Positions 6,704 through 15,103 of a stretch of 15,103 bases of DNA are shown here, piece by piece; position 1 is the stretch's first letter; every line of letters starts with the position of its first letter. Origin of the DNA: an uncultured Bacteroidales bacterium. Its GTDB lineage: Bacteria; Bacteroidota; Bacteroidia; Bacteroidales; UBA932. The position numbers and the translations under genes are program-made. Where the stretch lies: contig CABUIX010000051.1 of NCBI GenBank assembly GCA_902491795.1, forward strand, positions 1 to 15,103, read 5' to 3'. The notes under the pieces are model-generated. The model was not told the origin of the DNA. It saw nothing but the letters and a program-made list of their open reading frames with translations, and searched no databases.

Positions 6704-7345
6704 ATGAAGCGCTTTTTTCTCATGACTCTTGTGGCGCTGCTGCCGTCCTGCAACGGGATTTTCCACGGAATCTACGATTCAGATGACGAGAAGACGTATT
6801 CGCGATTCGGCTTTGTGGAATATGACCCGTCCCGGAATTCAGGAACCGTCTACATTGATGCGACTGACTACACGCAATGGGTATATCTGGATTTTCACGG
6901 CAGGACGGCAACGGCGGCAGGGATGGAGGCGGAAGATGCTCCGGCAGATTGGGACATCGCGGTTCACAGATATGACGTGAAGACCAACGGGGCATCAGCG
7001 CTTGAGACCGGAATCACCGGACTGGAAATCTTCGTCTCTTCCGGAGAAATGCCTCAAGGAGATTATGTCGAAGACGTGTGGACCACCGACAGGATCATCG
7101 TCGACATGTCCGGAATGATGGACGGGAACATCGGATACAGTGAAAGCTGGTACAACAGTGAAATATCGAAATGGATTGATGTTGACACCGGCACCATGCC
7201 TCCGGTCTATTCAATGTCCCGGAAAGTGTATGCCGTAAAGCTTTCGGACGGAACCAACCTGGCCCTGAAGCTTTCGAATTACATGGATGCGTCGGGCGTA
7301 AAGGGCTACATGACCATCGAGTATGTCTATCCTTTGGAATTCTGA
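6704..7345 (+). CDS. hmuY: HmuY family heme-binding lipoprotein
   Basis: A 213-residue lipoprotein expected at the cell surface, where HmuY proteins capture heme and hand it to the receptor HmuR. The signal peptide ends at LLPSC (Cys16). Family landmarks are WDIAVHRYDVKTN (83-95), a central VDVxx-like strand region, PPVYSMSRKVYAVKL (166-180) and the C-terminal YMTIEYVYPLEF. By memory-based alignment with P. gingivalis HmuY, the second heme ligand (His166 there) falls on Thr162 here. The loop of the first ligand (His134) also has no His; Met135, Met138, Met139, Met165 and Met171 lie in these two areas. Methionine ligation is known for some HmuY homologues of other Bacteroidales. The length matches the family. 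It starts immediately after the preceding stop codon and lies 4 bp before hmuR. Confidence 0.9.
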   Translation: MKRFFLMTLVALLPSCNGIFHGIYDSDDEKTYSRFGFVEYDPSRNSGTVYIDATDYTQWVYLDFHGRTATAAGMEAEDAPADWDIAVHRYDVKTNGASALETGITGLEIFVSSGEMPQGDYVEDVWTTDRIIVDMSGMMDGNIGYSESWYNSEISKWIDVDTGTMPPVYSMSRKVYAVKLSDGTNLALKLSNYMDASGVKGYMTIEYVYPLEF

Positions 7346-7349
7346 AATC

Positions 7350-9488
7350 ATGAGTAGAATGGTATTGTTGGCCTGCGCCGCGTTGTTGGGAACGCTTCAG
7401 CTTAATGCCGGCATTGTCGTGAGGGGAACCGTTACGGATGAGAACGGCCAGGCTGTTCCCGGTGCAGCTGTGGCAGTCAGCGGCATGCCGGGAACAGGTG
7501 CTGCCACAGCTCTTGACGGAAGCTACAGCTTCGAATTGCAGGGGACTGCTCCGGAACGTCTGGTTCTGGAGGTGTCGGCGATCGGCTACCAGACCCAGCA
7601 CCGCCGCATCAAGGATCCCGGGGCGGTTTGCGCCGAAGATTTCACGTTGGCGGAATCGCAGGAATTGCTGGAAACCGTGGTCGTCACCGCGACCCGTACT
7701 CCAAAGCTGCTCAAGGACGTTCCTATAATCACAAGAGTGATATCTGCCGAGGAAATAGCGCGTGTCGATGCCGTGCACATCGGGGAACTTCTGGAGGCTG
7801 AACTTCCCGGACTGGAATTTTCCTGGTCGATGGACCAGCAGGTTTCGCTCAATATGCAGGGGTTCGGGGGAAATTCCGTTCTTTTCCTGGTCGACGGCGA
7901 GCGCATGGCAGGTGAGACTCTCGACAACATAGACTACAACCGGCTGAATCTGGACAACGTGGAACGGGTGGAGATAGTCAAGGGGGCGGCTTCGTCCCTT
8001 TACGGATCAAATGCCGTGGGCGGCGTGGTCAACATCATAACGAGAGAACCTTCCGAGCCGTGGTCCGTGTCCGTGAACTCGCGCTACAGCACCCTTAACG
8101 AGAAAGTCGGTTCTGTCTCCGCCGGGTTCAAGGCAGGAAAGCTTTCAGGAATCACAAATTTCCAATACGTGCAAAGCGATTCCATATCCCTCAAGAACGA
8201 AGGAGATTATTCAAAGGTCTACGGCAGCTGGAACTATAACGTCAAGCAGCAGCTCATTTACAGGCCGATCTCAAAACTCAAGCTTACAGGCAAGGCAGGC
8301 TATTATTTCCGCCAGCGTGATGCGTCGGAAGACGTGAAGGACAATTACCGCGACTTCAGCGGTTCGCTCAGGGCGGAATACCAGGTGGGCGATTCCGGCA
8401 ACCTCACCATGAGCTACGTCTTTGACCAGTATGACAAAAGCAATTTCATCATGGCAAGCAGGAAAGACGTGCGCGAATACAGCAACGTGCAGCATAATGT
8501 ACGTGCCCTGTATACACATGATATGGGCAGTGCCGGGAACATTGTGCTTGGAGGGGACTTCATGCGTGACTGGCTGATGTCATACCAGTTCGACGACGGC
8601 GACAAGACCCAGTATACCGGAGATCTGTTCGCCCAGCTGGACTGGAGCCCCGACGAGAGGCTGAATTTCGTGAGCGGACTGCGCTTCGACTGGTTTTCCG
8701 ATCAGGGCCTGTTCCATGCCTCGCCCAAGCTCGGAATAATGTACAGGCTCGGTCCCGCCTCGCTGCGCGCTTCGTATGCAGGCGGCTTCCGTGCTCCCAC
8801 CCTGAAGGAGATGTACATGAGCTTCAACATGGCCAACATCTTCATGATATACGGAAATCCTGACCTTGAGGCGGAAGAGAGCCACAACTTCTCATTGTCG
8901 GCAGAGTACTTGTCGCGCAGATACAACTTTACCGTATCGGGATACTGGAACCTGGTGGACAACAGGATAACGACGGCATGGAGCGAGGCGCTGAAGGGAC
9001 AGGTCTATACGAACATGGCGCCTCTGCAGGTGGCAGGCGTGGATCTGAATTTCTCGGCAGCCTACGACTTCGGCCTCAAATACCGGGTTTCCTATACATT
9101 CACGCATGAGCACATTGAAAAAGGGCAGCCGTTGACCTCATCGACGAGACCGCACAGTGCGACCGTGAAGATCGAGTACGGCAAGGACTGGCGCACCTAC
9201 GGATTCGACATTGCACTGACAGGAAGGCTGATGTCGGCTGTCACGACCGATGTGTATACCTCGCTGACGGACTATACCCAGACCGAGGAACAGACTTATC
9301 CCGGCTACACCATGTGGAAGCTCTCCATTGTCCAGAGGATATGGCACGGCATAAAGCTGAATCTTATTGTCGACAACCTCTTCAATTACATTCCGGACTA
9401 TTACTACAGCAATTCTCCGGCGACGATCGGTACAACCTTGTCTGCCGGTCTGTCGCTCGATATTCACGAAATATTCAACAACAGATAA
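7350..9488 (+). CDS. hmuR: HmuR, TonB-dependent heme receptor
   Basis: A 712-residue outer-membrane receptor that should carry heme, or heme from HmuY, into the periplasm using TonB energy. Parts in order: signal peptide (1-20); a carboxypeptidase-regulatory-like beta domain (about 22-100, GTVTDENGQAVPGA); a TonB-box-like stretch ETVVVTATRT (108-117); a plug domain (about 118-235) with VFLVDGER-like and VEIVKGAASSLYGSNAVGGVVNI motifs; then a 22-strand-type barrel to the C-terminus. FRAP (480-483) and NPDL (503-506) are the paired motifs of heme receptors. The segment between them has no histidine but has Met488, 490, 494 and 499. The start at 7350 gives a proper signal peptide; a longer frame from 7323 overlaps hmuY and lacks one. 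It is 4 bp after hmuY and 7 bp before hmuS. Confidence 0.93.
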   Translation: MSRMVLLACAALLGTLQLNAGIVVRGTVTDENGQAVPGAAVAVSGMPGTGAATALDGSYSFELQGTAPERLVLEVSAIGYQTQHRRIKDPGAVCAEDFTLAESQELLETVVVTATRTPKLLKDVPIITRVISAEEIARVDAVHIGELLEAELPGLEFSWSMDQQVSLNMQGFGGNSVLFLVDGERMAGETLDNIDYNRLNLDNVERVEIVKGAASSLYGSNAVGGVVNIITREPSEPWSVSVNSRYSTLNEKVGSVSAGFKAGKLSGITNFQYVQSDSISLKNEGDYSKVYGSWNYNVKQQLIYRPISKLKLTGKAGYYFRQRDASEDVKDNYRDFSGSLRAEYQVGDSGNLTMSYVFDQYDKSNFIMASRKDVREYSNVQHNVRALYTHDMGSAGNIVLGGDFMRDWLMSYQFDDGDKTQYTGDLFAQLDWSPDERLNFVSGLRFDWFSDQGLFHASPKLGIMYRLGPASLRASYAGGFRAPTLKEMYMSFNMANIFMIYGNPDLEAEESHNFSLSAEYLSRRYNFTVSGYWNLVDNRITTAWSEALKGQVYTNMAPLQVAGVDLNFSAAYDFGLKYRVSYTFTHEHIEKGQPLTSSTRPHSATVKIEYGKDWRTYGFDIALTGRLMSAVTTDVYTSLTDYTQTEEQTYPGYTMWKLSIVQRIWHGIKLNLIVDNLFNYIPDYYYSNSPATIGTTLSAGLSLDIHEIFNNR

Positions 9489-9495
9489 TCCAGAG

Positions 9496-12400
9496 ATGAA
9501 AAATCGTTCAAGAACTTTGGGCATCATTGCCGCACTGGCCATCTGCATTGCCATCTGTGCAGTATGGTCAGTGTGGCTTTCGCCCGTTAGGATAGGTTTC
9601 GTAAACTATCAGATGCTCACCCTTGGTCAGATTTCCAAGGCAAATGACAACAGCTTCATCCGGATCCGCCAGCTTGACGGCGAAAACCTGAAGAAACTCG
9701 GAAAATGCGATTTCGTGTTCATAAACGGAATGGGAATGCGTATCACCGAAGAGGAAAGGGCCATGATACGCAAGGCTGCGAACAAGGGGGTTCCCGTTCT
9801 CACGACCATGGCTACAAATCCTGCGAATGACATAAGTAATGTGGACTCCCTCCGTAAGGAGACGCTTTCGGCATATCTTTCAGGCGGAGGGACGGAGAAT
9901 TACCGCAATATGCTTGAGTATGTACGGAAAAAGGTTTGCGGCAGGATTCTGTGGGTAAGGGAGCCTGATGCCCCTGGAGTTCCGGAATATGGCCTGCTGC
10001 ATCATCCTGATACCCGAAATCCGGATAATGACGATTGCCAATTTGCTTCGCTGAAAGAATATCAAGACTGGCTCCGGGACATGGGGCTGTACAGGGAAGG
10101 CGCGCCGTCGGTTGTGGTGACCGGTCCGATGGGAGATCCTTCAAGCCTCATTGCCGGTTTCGAGGATTCCGGAGTCAATGTCTATCCGGTAAACAACATG
10201 CGGATCTTCATCCTCGGGCATCATGCGGATTCTCTGGATGTGTCAGCTGTCGTCAATATGGCCCATGGGCGTATGGGCGACTATATCGTAGATTTCCTCA
10301 AGGAAAGGAACATCCCGCTGTTCGCTCCCCTGAACGTGAACACACTGGTAAGCGAGTGGGAAAATGACAGGATGGGCATGAGCGGAGGCTTCATGTCGCA
10401 GAGCATAGTGACACCTGAGATCGACGGAGCCCTGCGTCCCTTTGCGCTGTTCGGCCATTATGAGGACCGGGACGGTCTTCAGCATGTGCAGGCGATTCCC
10501 GGAAGGCTGGAAGAGTTTGTGGAGACCGTGACGAACTACATCTCGCTGAAGCAGATTCCGGAAAGCAAAAAGAAGGTCGCTGTATTTTACTATAAGGGGC
10601 CGGGGCAGAACTCTCTGACGGCCTCGGGGATGGAAGTCCTTCCCTCGCTCTACAATTTCCTCAAGGAGATGAAGGCTGCCGGATATGACCTTGAGGGCCT
10701 TCCTGCCACAGAGGCCGAGTTTGCTGAACTGGTTCAGCGGCAGGGGGCAGTGTTCGGAACATACGCCGAAGGCGCCATCGCGGATTTCATTGCAAACGGT
10801 AATCCTGAACTTGTCTCGGAAGATGACTTCATGAAATGGAGTTCCGAGTCTTTCGGTGCCGGAATGGCCGAGGAAACAGTGTCGGCGAATGGGGAATTCC
10901 CGGGGAAGTACCTTGCCACCGGGGACGGAAAACTTGCGCTGCCCCGTGTGCGCTTCGGCAATGTCGTGCTTCTGCCGCAGCTTGCTGCCGGAGGGGGTGA
11001 CGACGAGTTCCGGATGGTCCACGGCACCGACACCCCTCCGCCGTATCCGTATATCGCTTCTTATCTCTGGGCCCGGAAGGGCTTCGGTGCCGATGTGCTG
11101 ATACATTTCGGAACTCACGGGAGTCTGGAGTTCACCCCTTCCAAGCAGGTGGCCCTGAGCAGCCGTGACTGGCCTGACAGGCTTGTCGGAACCACTCCGC
11201 ACCTCTATGTCTATTCAATTTCGAATGTGGGGGAGGCAATGATAGCCAAGAGGCGGTCTTACGCAGGTATACAGTCCTATTTGACTCCGCCGTTCATGGA
11301 GAGTGAGCTTCGCGGGACTTACAAGGAACTGAAGGATGCAATAAGCAAATACTACAAGGCTCTTGAGTCCGGAAGCGGAGCGGACGAGGAGTCACGCAAA
11401 GTCAAGGATATTGTGCTTGAAATGGGTATCCATCGTGATCTCAGGCTGGATTCGCTTTCCGTTTCGGGATACACTGAGGATGAAATAGCGCGCATAGACA
11501 ATTTTGCCGAGGAATTGACGGAAGAAAAGATTACAGGGGAACTCTACACGATGGGCGTGTCGTATGAGGAAGAAAGAATACGCAGCAGCGTGCTTGCGAT
11601 GTCCAGCGACCCCGTAGCTTATGCGATGTATGCGCTCGACAGGCAGCGCGGCAAGGCGCCTGCGGGACTTGATGAACAGAAGGCCGCCTTCAACCGCAGA
11701 TATCTTGATCCGGCGAAATCAATTGTTGCGCGTCTGCTGGACAGCTCTTCTGCCCCGGATGAGGATTTCGTTTGCAGGCTTGCGGGGGTAGATTGCGCTG
11801 AGCTGGAAGAGGCAGAAAAGACTGTCGCGCGTCTGGACCGCCCCAGGAGCATGATGGAGATGATGACATCGGCTCCGGCATCCGGCGGGGACGGGGAGGT
11901 CACTGAAGAATATGAAAATTTTGCCAGATCTCTTGTCCAGCTGCATGATGCCGTCACAAATGTAGGCAAATATGCCGAGGCGTTGCGCAGCAGCCCTTCT
12001 GAAGAATTCCGTTCTCTTCTGAATGCGATGGACGGCGGCTATACCTCGCCTTCTGCCGGAGGTGATCCGATCGTCAATCCGAACACGCTTCCTACCGGCA
12101 GGAACCTGTATGCGGTCAATGCAGAAGCCACGCCGTCCGAAAATGCCTGGGAGGAGGGAAAGAAACTTGCTGAAGAGACGATAGAAATGTATCGGCGCAA
12201 TCATAATGACTCCATCCCAAGGAAGGTCAGCTATACGCTTTGGAGCGGCGAATTCATCGAGACGGAAGGGGCAACCATTGCGCAGGTGCTTTATATGCTT
12301 GGGGTGGAACCGGTACGTGACGCTTTTGGCCGTGTGACTGACCTTAGGCTGATACCCTCGGAGGAACTCGGACGTCCCAGAATAGATGTAGTGGTCCAGA

Positions 12401-13581
12401 CCAGCGGGCAGCTCAGGGACATTGCCGCTTCCAGGCTTTTCCTCATCAGCCGGGCCGTGGAGATGGCTGCCGCTGCCGGAGACGACAACTATGAGAATCT
12501 TGTCGCTGCTGGAGTCGTGGAGTCCGAACGCATGCTCACGGAGAAGGGCGTGACACCCAAGGAAGCCAGGAAACTTTCCCGCTACAGAGTGTTCGGAGGA
12601 GTCAACGGAAATTACGGAACGGGAATAACCGGAATGATCCAGAACGGAGACAGCTGGGAGGACAGAGGTCAGATAGCCGACAGATACATCCGGAACATGG
12701 GCGCCTACTATGGAAGCGAGGAGGACTGGCAACAGTATGGTGAGTATGCCTTCGAGGCAGCGCTTGGAGGCACTGATGTGGTGGTTCAGCCGCGCCAGAG
12801 CAATACCTGGGGTGCCCTCAGTCTCGATCATGTATATGAGTTCATGGGAGGAATGAACCTGGCCGTCAAGGAGGTTACCGGTAAGGACCCTGATGCGTAT
12901 CTGAGCGATTACCGCAATCACAACAATATGCGGATGCAGGACTTGAAGGAGGCGGTCGGCGTGGAGAGCCGCACGACGATTTTCAATCCGGCCTATATAA
13001 GGGAAAAGATGAAAGGCGGTGCCGGTGCTGCGGACGGATTTGCCGAAATTGTCAAGAACACGTACGGATGGAACGTTGTAAAGCCATCGGTGGTGGACGA
13101 CGAGATGTGGGACGAGTACGTCCGCGACAAGTTCGGGCTCGGAATCGAAAGTTATTTCGGCGAAAAAAATCCGGCGGCGCTTGAGGAAATGACGGCCGTG
13201 ATGATGGAGACGGCGCGCAAGGGAATGTGGAATGCGAGCAAGCAGCAGCTTGATGACATTGCGTCGCTTCATGCCCGTCTTGTGGATGAGTACATGCCGT
13301 CTTGCTCACAGACAGTATGTGACAATCTTCCGCTGAGGAATTTCATTGCCTCGTATGTTCCGGAAAACGTTGCCGGAAAATATTTGTCCGATATAGACGA
13401 TATCCGCGAAGCTGAAGTCTCGGGAAAGGACGGCGTGGTGATGAAGCGCGAAGTCCTTCAGGATGGAAGTCCGGACCGTACAACAGCAATAAGCAATGCT
13501 GTCCTGACTCTGCTTGCGCTCGCGGCTGTGGCGGCCATTATGCTTCTGGTGCGAAGGAGACGCAGAAAATCCGGTGAATGA
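9496..13581 (+). CDS. hmuS: HmuS, CobN/BchH-like large chelatase-family protein, membrane anchored
   Basis: A 1361-residue relative of the large metal-chelatase subunits CobN and ChlH/BchH, which hold a tetrapyrrole during metal insertion. In hmu loci this protein is thought to act on imported heme, possibly removing iron. Signature motifs include HFGTHGSLEF (537-546) and nearby TPSKQVALSSRDWPDRLVG, and later NGNYGTGITGMI and YRNHNNMRMQDLKE-type blocks of the C-terminal half. A hydrophobic segment at 8-27 and a second at about 1334-1352, followed by RRRRRK, predict that both ends are anchored in the inner membrane with the body in the periplasm. Start 9496 opens on this anchor; a longer frame from 9367 overlaps hmuR. 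No ATPase subunits (ChlI/ChlD or CobS/CobT) are in the window. No frameshift is seen. Confidence 0.92.
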   Translation: MKNRSRTLGIIAALAICIAICAVWSVWLSPVRIGFVNYQMLTLGQISKANDNSFIRIRQLDGENLKKLGKCDFVFINGMGMRITEEERAMIRKAANKGVPVLTTMATNPANDISNVDSLRKETLSAYLSGGGTENYRNMLEYVRKKVCGRILWVREPDAPGVPEYGLLHHPDTRNPDNDDCQFASLKEYQDWLRDMGLYREGAPSVVVTGPMGDPSSLIAGFEDSGVNVYPVNNMRIFILGHHADSLDVSAVVNMAHGRMGDYIVDFLKERNIPLFAPLNVNTLVSEWENDRMGMSGGFMSQSIVTPEIDGALRPFALFGHYEDRDGLQHVQAIPGRLEEFVETVTNYISLKQIPESKKKVAVFYYKGPGQNSLTASGMEVLPSLYNFLKEMKAAGYDLEGLPATEAEFAELVQRQGAVFGTYAEGAIADFIANGNPELVSEDDFMKWSSESFGAGMAEETVSANGEFPGKYLATGDGKLALPRVRFGNVVLLPQLAAGGGDDEFRMVHGTDTPPPYPYIASYLWARKGFGADVLIHFGTHGSLEFTPSKQVALSSRDWPDRLVGTTPHLYVYSISNVGEAMIAKRRSYAGIQSYLTPPFMESELRGTYKELKDAISKYYKALESGSGADEESRKVKDIVLEMGIHRDLRLDSLSVSGYTEDEIARIDNFAEELTEEKITGELYTMGVSYEEERIRSSVLAMSSDPVAYAMYALDRQRGKAPAGLDEQKAAFNRRYLDPAKSIVARLLDSSSAPDEDFVCRLAGVDCAELEEAEKTVARLDRPRSMMEMMTSAPASGGDGEVTEEYENFARSLVQLHDAVTNVGKYAEALRSSPSEEFRSLLNAMDGGYTSPSAGGDPIVNPNTLPTGRNLYAVNAEATPSENAWEEGKKLAEETIEMYRRNHNDSIPRKVSYTLWSGEFIETEGATIAQVLYMLGVEPVRDAFGRVTDLRLIPSEELGRPRIDVVVQTSGQLRDIAASRLFLISRAVEMAAAAGDDNYENLVAAGVVESERMLTEKGVTPKEARKLSRYRVFGGVNGNYGTGITGMIQNGDSWEDRGQIADRYIRNMGAYYGSEEDWQQYGEYAFEAALGGTDVVVQPRQSNTWGALSLDHVYEFMGGMNLAVKEVTGKDPDAYLSDYRNHNNMRMQDLKEAVGVESRTTIFNPAYIREKMKGGAGAADGFAEIVKNTYGWNVVKPSVVDDEMWDEYVRDKFGLGIESYFGEKNPAALEEMTAVMMETARKGMWNASKQQLDDIASLHARLVDEYMPSCSQTVCDNLPLRNFIASYVPENVAGKYLSDIDDIREAEVSGKDGVVMKREVLQDGSPDRTTAISNAVLTLLALAAVAAIMLLVRRRRRKSGE

Positions 13582-13584
13582 ATC

Positions 13585-14277
13585 ATGGAAACGGTCGTAA
13601 GATTTGCAATTGTGCTGGTGAGTTTCAGTTTTGTGCTGAAACTCACCGGCTATAAAAAGTGGCAGCTGCTGCTTGTTTCGCTGGCATGTGCGCTTTTCGT
13701 CGGTTTCTCATGGTCATTGGCTGCCGGGCAGTCGAAGACCGAGATTGCTTCCTGGCTTGCCGACAGGGCTCTGATGCAGGACATGGCCGTGATCATGACG
13801 ATTGATGTCGCGCTGCAGATGGCCTATTGTCTGATGGCCGTCAACCTGATGTACAGCGGCAGGTTGAAGAAGAGGACAATCATTTTGTACAGGTTTCTCC
13901 GCATCTTTCCTGGCATCCTGATATTCCTTGTGCTTTTCAGCCTGCTTGTGGAGTGCGTGTTCGCTTTCCCCGGTGTGTCTTTCGCTCTTGTTTCCTGGAG
14001 CGTGGCGATTGTGGTGCTGATGCTGATACCCTTCTGTGTTGCCGTCATGCGCCGGCTGCTGCCCGAGAAAGAGATACGTCTCGAGCTGCTGTTCCTCTCA
14101 AATGCGTTGACTGCGGGATTGGGAGTGATTGCCACGGTGGACGGTACCGCTGCAGGCGAGAGCCCTGTCAGTGTGGATTTTCTTGCTCTTGCCGGCGTGT
14201 GCGTGCTGTTCGTTGCCGGTTCCGCCGCCGGATACCTGATTTGGAGGCTGCGTTTGAGGAAGCGGCCAAATGGTTGA
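13585..14277 (+). CDS. hmuT: HmuT-like polytopic inner-membrane protein
   Basis: A 230-residue very hydrophobic protein with about seven predicted membrane spans (roughly 4-22, 26-44, 66-90, 104-128, 131-155, 166-185 and 197-220) and an Arg/Lys-rich cytoplasmic tail. It has no recognisable enzyme motif. It is named by position, because in hmuYRSTUV operons the gene between hmuS and the ExbB-like gene encodes a membrane protein of this size. The C-terminus of the first loop and the last span contain few charged residues; Asp74 lies within a predicted span. It may be a permease or an anchor for HmuS and HmuU/V; its function is unproven. It begins 3 bp after the hmuS stop and is followed by an AT-rich 28-bp gap. 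Confidence 0.75.
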   Translation: METVVRFAIVLVSFSFVLKLTGYKKWQLLLVSLACALFVGFSWSLAAGQSKTEIASWLADRALMQDMAVIMTIDVALQMAYCLMAVNLMYSGRLKKRTIILYRFLRIFPGILIFLVLFSLLVECVFAFPGVSFALVSWSVAIVVLMLIPFCVAVMRRLLPEKEIRLELLFLSNALTAGLGVIATVDGTAAGESPVSVDFLALAGVCVLFVAGSAAGYLIWRLRLRKRPNG

Positions 14278-14305
14278 ATATTAAAATATTATAGATAGAA
14301 CATTT

Positions 14306-14956
14306 ATGGAAACAATTTCTAATGTGTTGTTCTGGATATCCAATGGACTTCTGGTTCCGGACATTGTCTTGCTGATTCTGCTGTTCTGCAGGTCCCTGCT
14401 GCTGGTCGGAGGCTTTTTCGGCCAGTACATCAGTATCCGTAAGACCGGGAAATTCATGCATGATGAGATAGAGGCTCTTGACAGGTCCGGTCTTGAGTCA
14501 TTCAGGCAGAAGCTTCCTCAGAAAGATTCATTGGCCGTTGTCTCGTTTGCTAAGAAGATTCTCGACGCAGGCGGAGACAGGGCGTTGAGGGACAAGCTGC
14601 TCTCGGATTTTGAGATATATGCCGACAGGGACATGGCTTGGTCGAGATATCTCGCGAAACTGGGTCCGATGCTTGGGCTGATGGGAACGCTGATCCCTAT
14701 GGGCCCTGCCCTTGTCGGCCTGTCGACGGGAGACATCGGTTCGATGGCCTACAACATGCAGGTTGCCTTTGCCACCACGGTGGTCGGAATGGTGTCCGCA
14801 GCCATCGGATATTTTACCGAGCAGGTCAAGCAGCGCTGGTATCTTAGGGACCTTTCGGCCCTGCAGTATCTTTCTGATGTTGTGGGTGAGAGCGGTTGTC
14901 GGGCTTCTTCCGCCTGCTTGCTTCCGGAAGAAAAGAAGGGAGGGAATGCGCAGTGA
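14306..14956 (+). CDS. hmuU: HmuU, MotA/TolQ/ExbB-family proton channel
   Basis: A 216-residue inner-membrane protein of the ExbB/TolQ/MotA family, whose members form the ring of proton-driven motors. It has three predicted spans (about 16-38, 118-140 and 149-172), with a large cytoplasmic region between the first two. The core signature is LGPMLGLMGTLIPMGPAL (119-136) and AFATTVVGMVSAAIGYFTEQ (154-173), both typical of the family, including the TT pair in the third span. Length and topology match ExbB. The next gene encodes an ExbD-like protein and overlaps this stop by 4 bp, so the two are probably translationally coupled and form a complex. The pair may energise HmuR specifically or drive HmuS; this is inferred. 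Confidence 0.9.
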   Translation: METISNVLFWISNGLLVPDIVLLILLFCRSLLLVGGFFGQYISIRKTGKFMHDEIEALDRSGLESFRQKLPQKDSLAVVSFAKKILDAGGDRALRDKLLSDFEIYADRDMAWSRYLAKLGPMLGLMGTLIPMGPALVGLSTGDIGSMAYNMQVAFATTVVGMVSAAIGYFTEQVKQRWYLRDLSALQYLSDVVGESGCRASSACLLPEEKKGGNAQ

Positions 14957-15103
14957 GACGGCATCTTCTGAAATCGCGTCCTGAGAGTGATCCGATGGGC
15001 GTGGTCAGCAATCTGTTTGATGTCGCGATGGTGTTTGCCGTTGCCCTGATGGTTGCTATTGTCACGCGCTACAGCATGACTGAGATGTTCAGCAGTGAGG
15101 ATT
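14953..15103 (+). CDS. hmuV: HmuV, DUF2149 (ExbD-like) protein, 3' end outside window
   Basis: The first 50 residues of a small membrane protein cut by the right edge. It starts with GTG at 14953, overlapping the hmuU stop as GTGA. The alternative ATG at 14946 gives only a 12-residue frame. After a basic N-terminus comes DPMGVVSNLFDVAMVFAVALMVAI (13-36), which combines the DUF2149 pattern with a single span. Asp23 at the start of the span resembles the essential aspartate of ExbD (near position 25 in E. coli). It probably partners HmuU in a proton-driven complex. The remainder, including any periplasmic domain, cannot be seen. Confidence 0.85.
   Translation, partial: MRRHLLKSRPESDPMGVVSNLFDVAMVFAVALMVAIVTRYSMTEMFSSED

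Noticed and set aside
9367..9495. Extended start of hmuS inside hmuR
   Set aside because: The extra 43 residues overlap the conserved C-terminal barrel strands of hmuR and precede the natural membrane anchor that starts at 9496.
10243..11202. Minus-strand open frame (319 codons) opposite hmuS
   Set aside because: Same reason: antisense shadow with no recognisable motif or promoter.
11719..13272. Long minus-strand open frame (517 codons) opposite hmuS
   Set aside because: It lies wholly antisense to a clear CobN-family gene, has a His/Arg/Pro-rich composition without domains or a signal peptide, and is explained by GC-rich third-position bias of the real gene.
14278..14305. Internal promoter or terminator between hmuT and hmuU
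   Set aside because: The gap is AT-rich with aatatt repeated, but it has no TAnnTTTG box and no GC-rich stem followed by a T-run.

Overview
The window is typical of a Bacteroidales (Bacteroidota) chromosome with fairly high GC. The evidence is TAnnTTTG-type -7 promoter boxes, start codons without Shine-Dalgarno sites, many lipoprotein signal peptides, a glycoside hydrolase of the GH106 type, and a heme-uptake operon laid out like Porphyromonas/Bacteroides hmuYRSTUV. The genus cannot be fixed from the sequence alone; a gut Rikenellaceae- or Cryptobacteroides-like lineage would fit.

Layout. Bases 1-676 hold no convincing gene. They contain a potentially structured segment (64-179), three short sequence echoes (141-216), and a 76-bp tandem repeat array (about 235-540) whose units each carry a dyad. 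A strong leftward terminator (677-726) closes the minus-strand pair pyrG (CTP synthase, 5285 to 3666) and a secreted GH106-like hydrolase (3637 to 752). The two genes are 28 bp apart with no visible terminator between them. A 44-bp divergent promoter region separates pyrG from a rightward glutaminyl-peptide cyclotransferase-like lipoprotein (5330-6109), which has its own near-perfect terminator.

From a promoter near 6191-6221 to the right edge runs one tight rightward operon of seven genes. They are a calycin-like lipoprotein, HmuY (heme-binding lipoprotein), HmuR (TonB-dependent receptor), HmuS (CobN/BchH-like large chelatase family), HmuT (polytopic membrane protein), HmuU (ExbB/TolQ/MotA-like) and HmuV (DUF2149, ExbD-like, cut by the window edge). 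Gaps are 0-28 bp and the last junction is a 4-bp GTGA overlap. The likely pathway is heme capture at the surface (HmuY, perhaps the calycin-like protein) and import through HmuR. A membrane-anchored periplasmic HmuS would then act on the tetrapyrrole, with HmuT/U/V as a membrane complex that may supply proton-motive energy.

The most interesting points are these. The heme-ligand histidines known from P. gingivalis HmuY and HmuR are absent, and methionines lie nearby in both proteins, suggesting a methionine-based heme relay. HmuS has membrane anchors at both ends and no ATPase partner in view. An uncharacterised calycin-like lipoprotein heads the operon. The left end carries a repeat array and a possible alternative-pairing RNA region.
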